From: Antedon mediterranea
Taxonomy: Eukaryota > Echinodermata > Crinoidea > Comatulida > Antedonidae
Reading direction: 5' to 3'
Assembly: GCF_964355755.1 (NCBI RefSeq)
Contig: NC_092670.1
Location: forward strand, 27,391,795 to 27,455,794
Length of the DNA: 64,000 nucleotides
Below are positions 12,205 to 23,251 of the stretch, piece by piece. The notes under the pieces were generated by a model. It searched no databases. It was not told the origin of the DNA and saw nothing but the letters and a program-made list of their open reading frames with translations. Position numbers and translations under genes: made by a program. How positions within the stretch are numbered: the stretch's first letter is position 1; each line of letters starts with the position of its first letter.

Positions 12205-13574
12205 ACTCCCAAGCTATCATCAACAACCTTCCGGAAATTCCGTACCTGAAAAATGTCGTATCCTCCACAACCTCTCCTATCCCTACGACTCAAACGCTGT
12301 CAATCACAACATCCCTGGGTTTTGCATAACAGTTCATTACGAAACAATTGCCAACGCAATAGACATAATTGACATACACAATCACCCGGCATTCATGGCC
12401 AAGACGGACACCAGTGACGCATACAGACTAATACATTTACACCCCACTCAGGAAACGGAGGCCATGCCAATATCACCTCACAGGTTTCACGTGGTTAGGC
12501 CAGTATTACTACGATAAAACGCTTCCCCAAGGCGGCGGATCTTCGTGTCAAATATTCAATAAGTTTTCTGACGGAGTGAAATTTTTCCTTATAAAAAAGT
12601 TAAAACAGCCCAATAACGTGAAAATATTAGACGATATCCTCGTCATTGAAGACACACACCAACTGTGTGCGAACTCCTTGAAGATATCCAAGGCGCTTGC
12701 TGACCGCGGTGGCATACCTCTAGCACCGCACAAAACAATTTCACCCACCACCACCATTTCCTTCCTGGGTATTGAACTTGATTTACAGAAAATGTAAGAC
12801 AGGCTTCCATCTGAGATAATAAAATTACGTTACTCCCTTTAAAGTTCAAAACTTCACTGAACTACATTGAGAGCCCCCCAATCTCTTTGAAAAGCTACAA
12901 TTTGCCACCTGGGTTATACCCTCTGGACTGGCGTTCCTAAGAAGGCTTAATGCCCTAACGGCCGGTCTAACTAACCCCTTTTCAACTATTCACCTTTCTG
13001 ACTCAGCAAAGGAGGATCTCCAAATTTGGGCCGACTTTCTTAGCAAACACAATGGCGTTACCATTTTTCACCCCCACAAAAATTTGACTCGCAGCGTTTA
13101 CATTTCTCCTCTGATGCCTCAAAAACCGCACTTGGTGCGACCTTCCAAAAGTTCTGGATTCAAGGCCGCTGGCCGGAAACTTGGAAAATGTTCGACATCA
13201 TGGTTCTCGAAATTTACCCCATCTATGTCATGCTTTCGATTTTTGCAAAACAGCTAGCCAACACCCATGTAGTTTTCCACTGTGATAACCTAGCTGATGT
13301 ATATGTGCTTAACAAAAAATTGTCATCAAACGAAAAGGTCATGAGAGTGGTTCGCGCTATCGTCCTTTTGTTACTACTAAACAACATTCAGTTTACAGCC
13401 AGGCACATCCCTGGTAAGCAAAACAGGATATGTGACGCTCTTTCTCGTTTTCAGGAAACGGAGGCCATGCTAGAGGAGCACAGTATGAACCGCACACCGC
13501 TAAAGATACCAAAGCACTTACAACCAATCTACTTCGAACCACTAAACAACTCAAGATCCTCACACGAGAGCTAA
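12205..13574 (+). pseudogene. Ngaro/DIRS-type reverse transcriptase-RNase H, decayed
   Basis: RT motifs appear in order across several frames. PEKCRILHNLSYPYDSNAV (about 12245-12302) is the N-terminal fingers motif. FMAKTDTSDAYRLIHLHP (12393-12446) is motif A. LPQGGGSSCQIFNKF (about 12522-12566) is motif B. ILDDILVIED (12628-12657) is the catalytic DD motif, and ISFLGIELDLQKM (about 12759-12797) follows. A connector, AFLRRLNALTAGLTN and IWADFLSKHNGVTIF, leads into RNase H: SSDASKTALGATF, FHCDNLADVYVLNKK, and the DIRS-typical RHIPGKQNRICDALSRF. A frameshift near 12490 separates motifs A and B, and stops occur at 12795-12797 and again about 45 bp later. In life this would copy the element RNA into DNA. 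The order RT-RNase H-recombinase without integrase is diagnostic of the DIRS order. Confidence 0.85.
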
Positions 13575-14200
13575 TGTGGAACTCATTAAGTAAATGAACC
13601 GCTAGTAACTATAAAAGCAAATGGCACCATTTTAACCAATTCGGGAAATCACTAAGCCTTCCGCTACCAGCGACTCCACAGACAATTGTTCTCTATGTAA
13701 GTAAGCTGACTAAAAATGCACTGGCGATTTCCACGATTCGAAACTACCTTAGCCCAGTGTCATTCGTGCACAGGGTATCATTTATGGAAGACCTTACCGC
13801 AAATCCAGCAGTCAGCAATTTATGCAGAGGAGTAGCGAAACAAAAAACGAACTCTCCATCCAAACCGATCAGACCGCCGGTCACCTCCGACATTCTTGTA
13901 ACGCTAATTGGACATATGCGAGGTAGCATGAAATCCAAATACGAATTCATCCTATACAGAGCCTTGTTCATAATATGTTACTTCGCATGCCTCAGAGCCA
14001 GTGAAGCAGTAGTCTCCAAGGCCACAGAACACACACTAATGCTATAAACAATTAGCTCGCCATGCTAGTCTGGAACATACACAGTTTAACACTCATTCTT
14101 TCAGAATCGGTCGAGCTACCGACCTTCACCAACTTTGACACTCTCACCAAGACATTTTGATTTTTGGACGATGGTCGAACCACATAACTTTGTCAAATAC
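13575..14200 (+). pseudogene. Tyrosine recombinase of Ngaro-like element, decayed and internally deleted
   Basis: The N-terminal SAM-like part reads TASNYKSKWHHFNQFGKSL and ISTIRNYLSPVSFVHRVSF (13600-13790). The catalytic domain start is FILYRALFIICYFACLRASE (about 13946-14005), where the Arg of LRASE aligns with the first catalytic Arg of tyrosine recombinases. A stop at 14045-14047 follows. Only about 50 bp later come THSFRIGRATD (HxxR motif, about 14093-14125) and ILIFGRW (about 14155-14175). The gap is far too short for an intact domain, so an internal deletion is likely. The final catalytic Tyr is not convincingly visible. The family replaces DDE integrase and inserts a circular intermediate without target duplication, which fits the junctions here. 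Confidence 0.82.
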
Positions 14201-14380
14201 AGCGTTGTAAATATGGGTGCTGGCTGGTTGGCATATTTCCTAAGCATGACTGGGTATTAAGCGTCAAGCTTAAACAAAGTTTGATACTTATTTTTTCTGT
14301 ATATCGTTTTACTTATTTTATTTTTGTTTTCTTTCGGTGACAGCATAGGTTGCACCGCCAATTATAATCATATTATGTTC

Positions 14381-14790
14381 AATCGGAGTCAACACGTTGC
14401 TCCAGGTAGACTAATAAGTTATTTATATGTTTTCGGTGTTGCACCGTTTATTAAACTCAATTCTCAAACGCGTACTGGAGTCAACACATGTTGCCCCAGG
14501 CAGACTAATGTAGATTGTTTCTATACGTTTTTCGGTGCCAACATTTGATTACACTGCCTACCTAATTAAAATGTTTAAACATGTACTGGAGTCAACACAT
14601 GTTGCTCCAGGTAGACTAATGTAGGTGTTTCTATACGTTTTTCGATGTCAATATTTGGTTGCTCCACCTATCAGGCGCTAATGGTCAACCGGGTACTGGA
14701 GTCAACACATGTTGCTCCAGGTAGACTATGTAGATAGATTCTATACGTTCTGGGTGTCAACATATGTTGCACCATCATCTGAATGGCTTG
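14381..14790. repeat. Four ~110-bp repeats with an internal palindrome, 3' part of Ngaro-like element
   Basis: TACTGGAGTCAACACATG starts at 14473, 14584 and 14694, with a degenerate first copy at about 14381. Each unit continues CTCCAGGTAGACTA ... TTTCTATACGTTTTTCG. Each carries the near-palindrome CTGGAG-TCAACACATGTTG-CTCCAG. It lies between the recombinase remnant and B1, where 3' UTR or regulatory sequence is expected. Function unknown. Confidence 0.8.
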
Positions 14791-14851
14791 TCATCGGTTC
14801 TACCTGCACTTAATTTGGGCTGCTTCGTTGGCCCCTTCGTTGCCAACTGTG

Positions 14852-14998
14852 TTGGCCCTTTCAGAGCATCCCAATGTTCCTTTTTTATGTTTTCCTTTTA
14901 CGTGCATGCTGCAACGATGACTTGCCATTCATATTAAATAACTTTACAACCAATACTTGTTTCCTTGTTTTTGTTTATCGGGCTCACATGTGTCAAAA
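14852..14998 (+). repeat. Split direct repeat B1
   Basis: A 147-bp segment beginning TTGGCCCTTTCAGAGCATCC and ending ATGTGTCAAAA. It recurs at 15177-15323 with a constant offset of 325 and I saw no mismatches by eye. It abuts A2 directly, forming the B1-A2 junction typical of Ngaro right ends. Confidence 0.9.
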
Positions 14999-15120
14999 TC
15001 ACGTGATTGCGGGGCGCCCTCGCAATCATCTTTTGACAGCGTGAGCATCTCATCCTCTTCACCTCACGCTGTCAACAGATTACCACGCCAGTTTTTGGCT
15101 AAGTAAAATAATTTTCACTT
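14999..15120 (+). repeat. Split direct repeat A2
   Basis: Matches A1, including the 13-bp inverted repeat (at 15033-15045 and 15063-15075). It is followed by a short spacer (15121-15176) rich in CCCTCC and then B2. In the accepted replication model for this class the internal A2/B1 copies template completion of the ends. Confidence 0.9.
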
Positions 15121-15176
15121 CCCTCCCTCCACTCCCTCTTTATTTTGTTTTCAATTACGATTTTGAGACATGTGTT

Positions 15177-15323
15177 TTGGCCCTTTCAGAGCATCCCAAT
15201 GTTCCTTTTTTATGTTTTCCTTTTACGTGCATGCTGCAACGATGACTTGCCATTCATATTAAATAACTTTACAACCAATACTTGTTTCCTTGTTTTTGTT
15301 TATCGGGCTCACATGTGTCAAAA
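15177..15323 (+). repeat. Split direct repeat B2 (right end of Ngaro-like element)
   Basis: Second copy of B. It ends TGTCAAAA at 15323, immediately before GTCTATTTATATG of the host satellite monomer. Confidence 0.9.
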
Positions 15324-18300
15324 GTCTATTTATATGAAATGAATGATCCATCAATGTAAAATGATGTTATGCAACTTTGTTTCTGATTTTAAAAAAGGTC
15401 CACTTGGTTAGGCTTGACATTTAAAACCATAAAAATATCTCACTTTCAAAAACAATATTTATTTTCAAATAAAAAAAAAAAGAAAAAAAAATATTCCTAG
15501 AGGTTTGAACCCACTACTGAGAGAACGTAAACCTGAGCATTACCGGTTTCGCCACCAACCAGTAGATGAGTGAAGGGCTGATAATAGTCTATTTATATGA
15601 AATGAATGATCCATCAATGTAAAATTATGTTATGCAACTTTGTTTCTGATTTAAAAAAAGGCCCACTTGGTTAGGCTTGACATTTAAAACCATAAAAATA
15701 TCTCACTTTCAAAAACAATATTTATTTTCAAATAAAAAAAAAATAAGAAAAAAAATATCCCTAGAAGTTCGAACCAACTATTGAAATCACTCAAACCTGA
15801 GCATTACCCGTTACGCAGCAAACCAGTATATGACTGAAAAGCTGATAATAGTCTATTTATATGAAATGGATGATCAATCAATGAAAAATAATGCCATTCA
15901 ACTTTGTTTCTGATTTTAAAGAAGGTTCACTTGTTTAGGCCTGACAGTTGCAACCCTCAAAATATCTCACTTTCAAAAACAATATTTATTTTCAATTAAA
16001 AAAAAAGAAAAAAAATAACCGTATAGGTTCGAACCCACTACTGAGAGCACTCAAACCTAAGCATTACCCGTTACTCCACAAACCAGTAGATGACTGAGGA
16101 GCTGATAATAGTCTATATATATGAAATGAATGATCAATCAATGAAAAATAATGCCATGCAACTTTGTTTCTGATTTTAAAAAAGGTCCACTTGTTTAGGA
16201 CTGACATTTACAACCCTCAAAATATCTCACTTTCAAAAATCATATTTATTTTCAATTTAAAAAAAAAAGAAAAAAAATATCCCTAGAGGTTCGACCCACT
16301 ACTCAGAGCACTCAAACCTGAGCATTACCCGTTACGCCACAAACCAGTAGATGACTGAAGAGCTGTTAATAGTCTATTTATATGAAATGAATTATCAATC
16401 AATGAAAAATAATGCCATGCAACTTTGTTTCTGATTTTAAAAAAGATCCATTTGTTTAGGCCTGACATTTACAACCCTCAAAATATCTCACTTTCAAAAA
16501 AAATATTTATTTTCAATAAGAAAAAAAAGCAATATCCCTAGAGGTTGGAACCCGCTACTGAGACACCTCAAACCTGGGTATTACCCGTTACGCCACAAAC
16601 CAGTAGATAACTGAAGACCTGATAATAGTCTATTTATATGAAATTAATGATCAATCAATGAAAAATAATGCCATGCAACTTTGTTTCTGATTTTAAAAAA
16701 GGTTCATTTGTTTAGGCCTGACATTTACAACCCTCAAAATATCTCACTTTCAATAAGAAAAAAAAGCAATATCCCTAGAGGTTGGAACCCGCTACTGAGA
16801 CCACTCAAACCTGGGTATTACCCGTTACGCCACAAACCAGTAGATAACTGAAGAGCTGATAATAGTCTATTTATATGGAATTAATGATCAATCTATGAAA
16901 AATAATGCCATGCAACTTTGTTTCTGATTTTAAAAAAGGTTCATTTGTTTAGGCCTGACATTTACAACCCTCAAAATATCTCACTTTCAAAAAAAAAATA
17001 TTTATTTTCAATTAAAAAAAAAAGAAAAAAAATATCCCTAGAGGTTCGACCCACTACTCAGAGAACTCAAACCTGAGCATTACCCGTTACGCCACAAACC
17101 AGTAAATGACTGAAGAGCTGATAATAGTCTATTTATATGAAATTAATGATCAATCAATGAAAAATAATGTCATGCAACTTTGTTTCTGATTTAAAAAAAG
17201 ATCCATTGTTTAGGCCTGTCATTCACAACCCTAAAAAATATCTCATTTTCAAAAAAAATAATTTTTGTCAATAAGAAAAAAAAAAAGCAATATCTCTAGA
17301 GGTTGGAACCCGCTACTGAGAGCACTCAAACCTGGGTATTACCCGTTACGCCACGAACCAGTAGATAACTGAAGAGCTGATAATAGTCTATTTATATGAA
17401 ATTAATGATCAATCAATGAAAAATAATGCCATGCAACTTTGTTTCTGATTTTAAAAAAGGTTCATTTTTTTAGGCCTGACATTTACAACCCTCAAAATAT
17501 CTCACTTTCAACAAAAATATTTATTTTCAATTAAAAAAAAGAAAGAAAAGAAAAATCCCAAGAGGTTCGAACCCACTACTGCGAACACTCAAACTTGAGC
17601 ATTACCCATTACGCCTCAAACCAGTAGATGACTGAAGAGCTGATAATAGTCTATTGATATGAAATGAATGATCAATCAATGAAAAATAATGCCATGCAAC
17701 TTTGTTTCTGATTTTAAATAAGGTTCACTTGTTTAGGCCTGACATTCACAACCCTAAAAAAATCTCATTTTCCCAAAAAATTCTTATTTTCAATAAGAAA
17801 AAAAAAAAGAAACATCCCTAGAGGTTGGAACCCGCTACTGAGAGTACTCAAACCTGGGCATTACCCGTTACACCACAAACCAGTAGATAACTCAAGAGCT
17901 GATAATAGTCTATTTATATGAAATTAATGATCAATCAATGAAAAATAATGCCATGCAACTTTGTTTCTGATTTTAAAAAAGGTTCATTTGTTTAGGCCTG
18001 ACATTTACAACCCTCAAAATATCTCACTTTCAAAAAAAATATTTATTTTCAATTAAAAAAAAAAGAAAGAAATATCCCTAGAGGTTCGAACCCACTACTG
18101 CGAGCACTCAAACTTGAGCATTACCCGTTACGCCTCAAACCAGTAGATGACTGAAGAGCTGATAATACTCTATTTATATGAAATGAATAATAAATCAATG
18201 AAAAATAATGCCATGCAACTTTGTTTCTGATTTAAAAAATGTTCACTTGTTTAGGCCTGACATTTACAACCCTCAAAATATCTCACTTTCAAAAACAATA

Positions 18301-19228
18301 TTTATTTTCAATTAAAAAAAAAAAGAAACAAAGTATCCGTAGAGGTTCGAACCCACTAGTGAGAGCACTCAAACTTGAGTATTACCCGTTACGCCACAAA
18401 CCAGTAGATGACTGAAGAGCTGATAATACTCTATTTATAGGAAATAAATAATAAATCAATGAAAAATAATGCCATGCAACTTTGTTTCTGATTTTAAAAA
18501 AGGTCCACTTGTTTAGGCCTGATATTTACAACCCTCAAAATATCTCACTTTCAAAAACCATATTTATTTTCAATTTAAAAAAAAAAGAAAAAAAATGTCC
18601 CCAGAGGATCGACCCACTACTCAGAACTCTCAAACTTGAGCATTACCCATTACGCCTCAAACCAGTAGATGACTGAAGAGCTGATAATAGTCTATTTATA
18701 TGAAATTAATGATCAATCAATAAAAAATAATGCCATTCAACTTTGTTTCTGATTTTAAAAAAAGGTTCATTTATTTAGGCCTGACATTTACAACCCTCAA
18801 AATATCTCACTTTAAAAAAAACCATTTATTTTCAATTAAAAAAAAAAAGAAAGGAAATATCACTAGAGGTTCGAACCCACTACTGCGAGCACTCAAACTT
18901 GAGCATTATCCGTTACGCCACAAACCAGTAGATGGCTGAGTAGCTGATAATATTCTATTTATATGAAATGAATGATCAATCAATGAAACATAATGCCATG
19001 CAACTTTGTTTCTGATTTAAAAAAATGTCCACTTGTTTAGGCCTGACATTTACTACCCTCAAAATATCTCACTTTTAAAAAACCATATTTATTTTCAATT
19101 TAAAAAAATAAAGAAAAAACAATATCCCTAGAGGTTCGACCCACAACTCAGAGCACTCAAACCTGAGCATTACCCGTTAGGCCACAAACCAGTAGATGAC
19201 TGAAGAGCTGATAATAGTCTATTTATAT
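15324..19228 (-). repeat. ~260-bp tRNA-like satellite array, third block
   Basis: About 15 monomers continuing the array after the Ngaro insertion. From about 17100 the order of monomer variants repeats that of the window start: the rare CCACGAACC, the TCTCTAGAGG variant and the TGTCCCCAGAGGATCG variant recur in the same order. One monomer present at about 1571-1815 is absent here, because the offset drops from 17099 to 16858. Confidence 0.88.
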
Positions 19229-20398
19229 CAATATATATATATATCAATTTTCAAAATAGCATGGGCTTAGATAATATACCATCTTTTTATTATAATGTTC
19301 TAAAGTGTTGTGTTGAATTTAATAATATGAATAATGAAGGTACAATTAACGAGTATGAAGAAGTGATAAAACAAAACTTATGGGGTAATAATGATATTAA
19401 ATATAGAAACAAACCACTATTCTTTAAGAAGTGGATAGATGCAGGTTTTAATCAAATTGGAGATATAATTATTTTCAATCGTCTAATGAAACCTATAGAA
19501 ATAATTAAACAATTACGTATTAAGAAAAACTGGATAGCTGAATATGTTTCTCTAACCAGAGCTATTCCAAAAGAGTGGTTAAGTATAATTAAACATAATA
19601 TGCCAAATATGAACCAATATATGAATGTGAATCTGGAATACAATATCAACAATATAATTAAGATGACAACAAAAGATGTTTATTCTAACTTTGTTAATAA
19701 TGTTTTTATTCCCCCGAAAAGCATACTTAAATGGACTAACATATTCAATGAAGATATCAAGTGGTGTGATGTCTGGAAAAGAAAAGTGAAAAACGAAAAA
19801 ATTTAGAAATTTGCACAATTGAATTACAAATTACTAAATAGAGTTGTACCTACAAATCTAAAACTGTATAACTGGAAACTGAAAAATAATAACATATGTA
19901 ACAATTGTGGAGTCATTGAAGACGAAAAACATATGTTTTATCATTGTAGACGTAATCAAATAATGTGGGAAAAAATTGACAATATATTTAAAAAGCTAGA
20001 TAACAGCAGTAGCTCGTTCAAAGAACTCCTGTTAGGAAGTAAATGTCAATTAAAAAACCAATTGTATTCAATAGCTGTGTACGTCATATACATAATTAAA
20101 ATTAAAACTGAACTTAAAAAACCTGTATGCCAGAATCCCTGGATTCAGTTTAAATATATTTTAAAAGATATGAATACACTAGGCATGTTGTAACTTATAA
20201 GTGGCATCCATTTTTGTATTTTAAGATGTACAGTTTTTGTATGCATATAATCAAACCACTATATGTATAAAGGTTAAAAGAGTAAAAATCAGAAAATAAC
20301 GAAAAAAGTAGAAAACAGAAATTTAATGTATGAAAATGAAATGTGAACGAAATTTGTATGAAAGAATGAATAAAGGTGGTGGTTAACCACAAAAGAGA
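19229..20398 (+). mobile_element. L1/Tx1-like LINE fragment, copy 2
   Basis: Same fragment and junctions as copy 1, offset about 16.86 kb. It differs by a longer TA run before the ORF and a few substitutions. The identical monomer context on both sides shows it was duplicated together with the satellite. Confidence 0.85.
19261..20193 (+). pseudogene. LINE ORF2 C-terminal domain, nonsense mutation (copy 2)
   Basis: Aligns end to end with copy 1 (933 bp, no indel). An AAG codon of copy 1 is TAG here at 19804-19806, splitting the frame into 181 codons and a remainder. The zinc-knuckle-like segment is kept in the second part (ICNNCGVIEDEKHMFYHC). Other visible differences are Thr to Met near the start, Phe to Val, Asn to Thr, Tyr to His and Lys to Arg. 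Copy 3 shares the first three, so copies 2 and 3 are the closer pair. Confidence 0.8.
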
Positions 20399-23251
20399 AA
20401 AAAAAAAAATATCTCATTTTCAAAATAAATATTTATTTTCAATAAGAAAAAAAAAGCAATATCCCTAGAGGTTGGAACCCGCTACTGAGAGCACTCAAAC
20501 CTGGATATTACCCGTTACGCCACAAACCAGTAGATAACTGAAGAGCTGATAATAATATATTTATATGAAATTAATGATCAATTAATGAAAAATAATGCCA
20601 TGCAACTTTGTTTCTGATTTTAAAAAAGGTTTATTTGTTTAGGCCTGACATTTACAACCCTCAAAATATCTCACTTAAAAAAAAATATTTATTTTCAATT
20701 AAAAAAAAGAAAGAAAAGAAATATCCCTAGAGGTTCGAACCCACTACTGCGAGCACTCAAACTTGAGCATTACCCGTTACGCCTCAAACCAGTAGATGAC
20801 TGAAGAGCTGATAATAGTCTATTTATATGAAATGAATGATCAATCAATGAAAAATAATGCCATGCAACTTTGTTTCTGATTTTAAAAAAGATCCATTTGT
20901 TTAGGCCTGTCATTCACAACCCTAAAAAATATCTCATTTTCAAAAAAAATATTTATTTTCAATAAGAAAAAAAAAAGCAGTATCCCTAGAGGTTGGAACC
21001 CGCTATTCAGAGCACTCAAACCTGGGTATTACCCGTTACGCCACAAAACAGTAGATAACTGAAGAGCTGATAATAGTCTATTTATATGAAATTAATGATC
21101 AATCAATGAAAAATAATGCCATGCAACTTTGTTTCTGATTTTAAAAAATGTTAATTTGTTTAGGCCTGACATTTACAACCCTAAAAATATTTCACTTTCA
21201 AAAAAAATATTTATTTTCAATTAAAAAAGAAAAAAGAAACAAAATATCCGTAGAGGTTCGAACCCACTACTCCGAGAACTCAAACCTGACCACTACCGGT
21301 TACGCCACAAACCAGTAGATAAATGAAGAGCTGATAATAGTCTATTTATATGAAATTAATGATCAATCAATGAAAAATAATGCCATGCAACTTTGTTTCT
21401 GATTTAAAAAAAGGTCCACTTGGTTAGGCTTGACATTTAAAACCATAAAAATATCTCACTTTCAAAAACAATATTTATTTTCAAATTAAAAAAAAAAGAA
21501 AAAAATTATCCCTAGAAGTTCGAATCCACTATTGAAATCACTCAAACCTGAGCATTACCCGTTACGCCACAAACCAGTAGATGAGTGAAGAGCTGGTAAT
21601 AGTCTATATATATGAAATGGATGATCAATCAATGAAAAATAATGCCATGCAACTTTGTTTCTGATTTTAAAGAAGGTTCACTTGTTTAGGCCTGACAGTT
21701 GCAACCCTCAAAATATCTCACTTTCAAAAACAATATTTATTTTCAATTTAAAAAAAAAGAAAAAAAATACCCGTATAGGTTCGAACCCACTACTGAGAGC
21801 ACTCAAACCTAAGCATTACCCGTTACTCCACAAACCAGTAGATGACTGAGGAGCTGATAATAGTCTATATATATGAAATGAATGATCAATCAATGAAAAA
21901 TAATGCCATGCAACTTTGTTTCTGATTTTAAAAAAGGTCCACTTGTTTAGGACTGACATTTACAACCCTCAAAATATCTCACTTTCAAAAATCATATTTA
22001 TTTTCAATTTAAAAAAAAAAGAAAAAAAATATCCTTGGAGGTTCGACCCACTACTCAGAGCACTCAAACCTGAGCATTACCCGTTACGCCACAAACCAGT
22101 AGATGACTGAAGAGCTGTTAATAGTCTATTTATATGAACTGAATGATCAATCAATGAAAAATAATGCTATGCAACTTTGTTTCTGATTTTAAAAAAGATC
22201 CATTTGTTTAGGCCTGACATTCACAACCCTAAAAAATATCTCATTTAAAAAAAAAAATATTTATTTTCAATAAGAAAAAAAAAGCAATATCCTTAGAGGT
22301 TGGAACCCGCTACTGAGAGCACTCAAACCTGGGTATTACCCGTTACGCCACAAACCAGTAGATAACTGAAGAGCTGATAATAGTTTATTTATATGAAATT
22401 AATGATCAATCAATGAAAAATAATGCCATGCAACTTTGTTTCTGATTTTAAAAAAAAGGTTCATTTGTTTAGGCCTGACATTTACAATCCTCAAAATATC
22501 TCACTTTCAAAAAAAATATTTATTTTCAATTAAAAAAAAAAAGAAAAGAAATATCCCTAGAGGTTCGAACCCGCTACTGAGAGCACTCAAACCTGGGCAT
22601 TACCCGTTACGCCACAAACCAGTAGATGACTTAGGAGCTGATAATAGTCTATTTATATGAAATTAATGATCAATCAATGACAAATAATGCCATGCAACTT
22701 TTTTTCTGATTTTAAAAAAGGTTCATTTGTTTAGGCCTGACATTTACAACCCTCAAAATATCTCACTTTCAAAAAAAATATTTATTTTCAATTAAAAAAA
22801 AAAAAGAAAAGAAATATCCCAAGAGGTTCGAACCCACTGCTGCGAGCACTCAAACTTGAGCATTACCCGTTACGCCTCAAACCAGTAGATGACTGAAGAG
22901 CTGATAATACTCTATTTATATGAAATGAATAATAAATCAATGAAAAATAATGCCATGCAACTTTGTTTCTGATTTTAAAAAAGGTTCATTTGTTTAGGCC
23001 TGACATTTACAACCCTCAAAATATCTCACTTTAAAAAAAACCATTTATATTCAATAAAAAAAAAAAAGAAAGGAAATATCCCTAGAGGTTCGAACCCACT
23101 ACTGCGAGCACTCAAACTTGAGCATTATCCGTTTCGCCTCAAACCAGTAGATGACTGAAGAGCTGATAATACTCTATTTATATGAAATGAATAATAAATC
23201 AATGAAAAATAATGCAACTTTGTTTCTGATTTAAAAAAATGTCCACTTGTT
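20399..23251 (-). repeat. ~260-bp tRNA-like satellite array, fourth block
   Basis: About 11 monomers after the second LINE copy. The first few follow the order seen after copy 1 to about 3940, then the order switches to that of about 4717 onward, indicating unequal exchange. The array breaks at 23251 inside CACTTGTTTAGGCC, where a TIR element is inserted. Confidence 0.88.

Larger units (their letters stand above)
8374..15323 (+). mobile_element. Ngaro-like tyrosine-recombinase retrotransposon with split direct repeats
   Basis: Boundaries come from repeats and from the host array. The array reads GATAATA up to 8373 and resumes GTCTATTTATATG at 15324, which rejoins exactly to the uninterrupted monomer, so there is no target-site duplication. 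Terminal repeats are A1 (8374-8495), B1 (14852-14998), A2 (14999-15120) and B2 (15177-15323). This A1-coding-B1A2B2 order is the established structure of Ngaro/PAT-type DIRS-order elements. The interior, left to right, has an unassigned leader, a 2-kb minisatellite tract, gag-like, RT/RNase H and tyrosine-recombinase remnants, and a ~110-bp repeat block. All coding parts carry stops, shifts or deletions, so the copy is dead. Such elements integrate via a circular DNA intermediate and recombinase. Confidence 0.88.
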
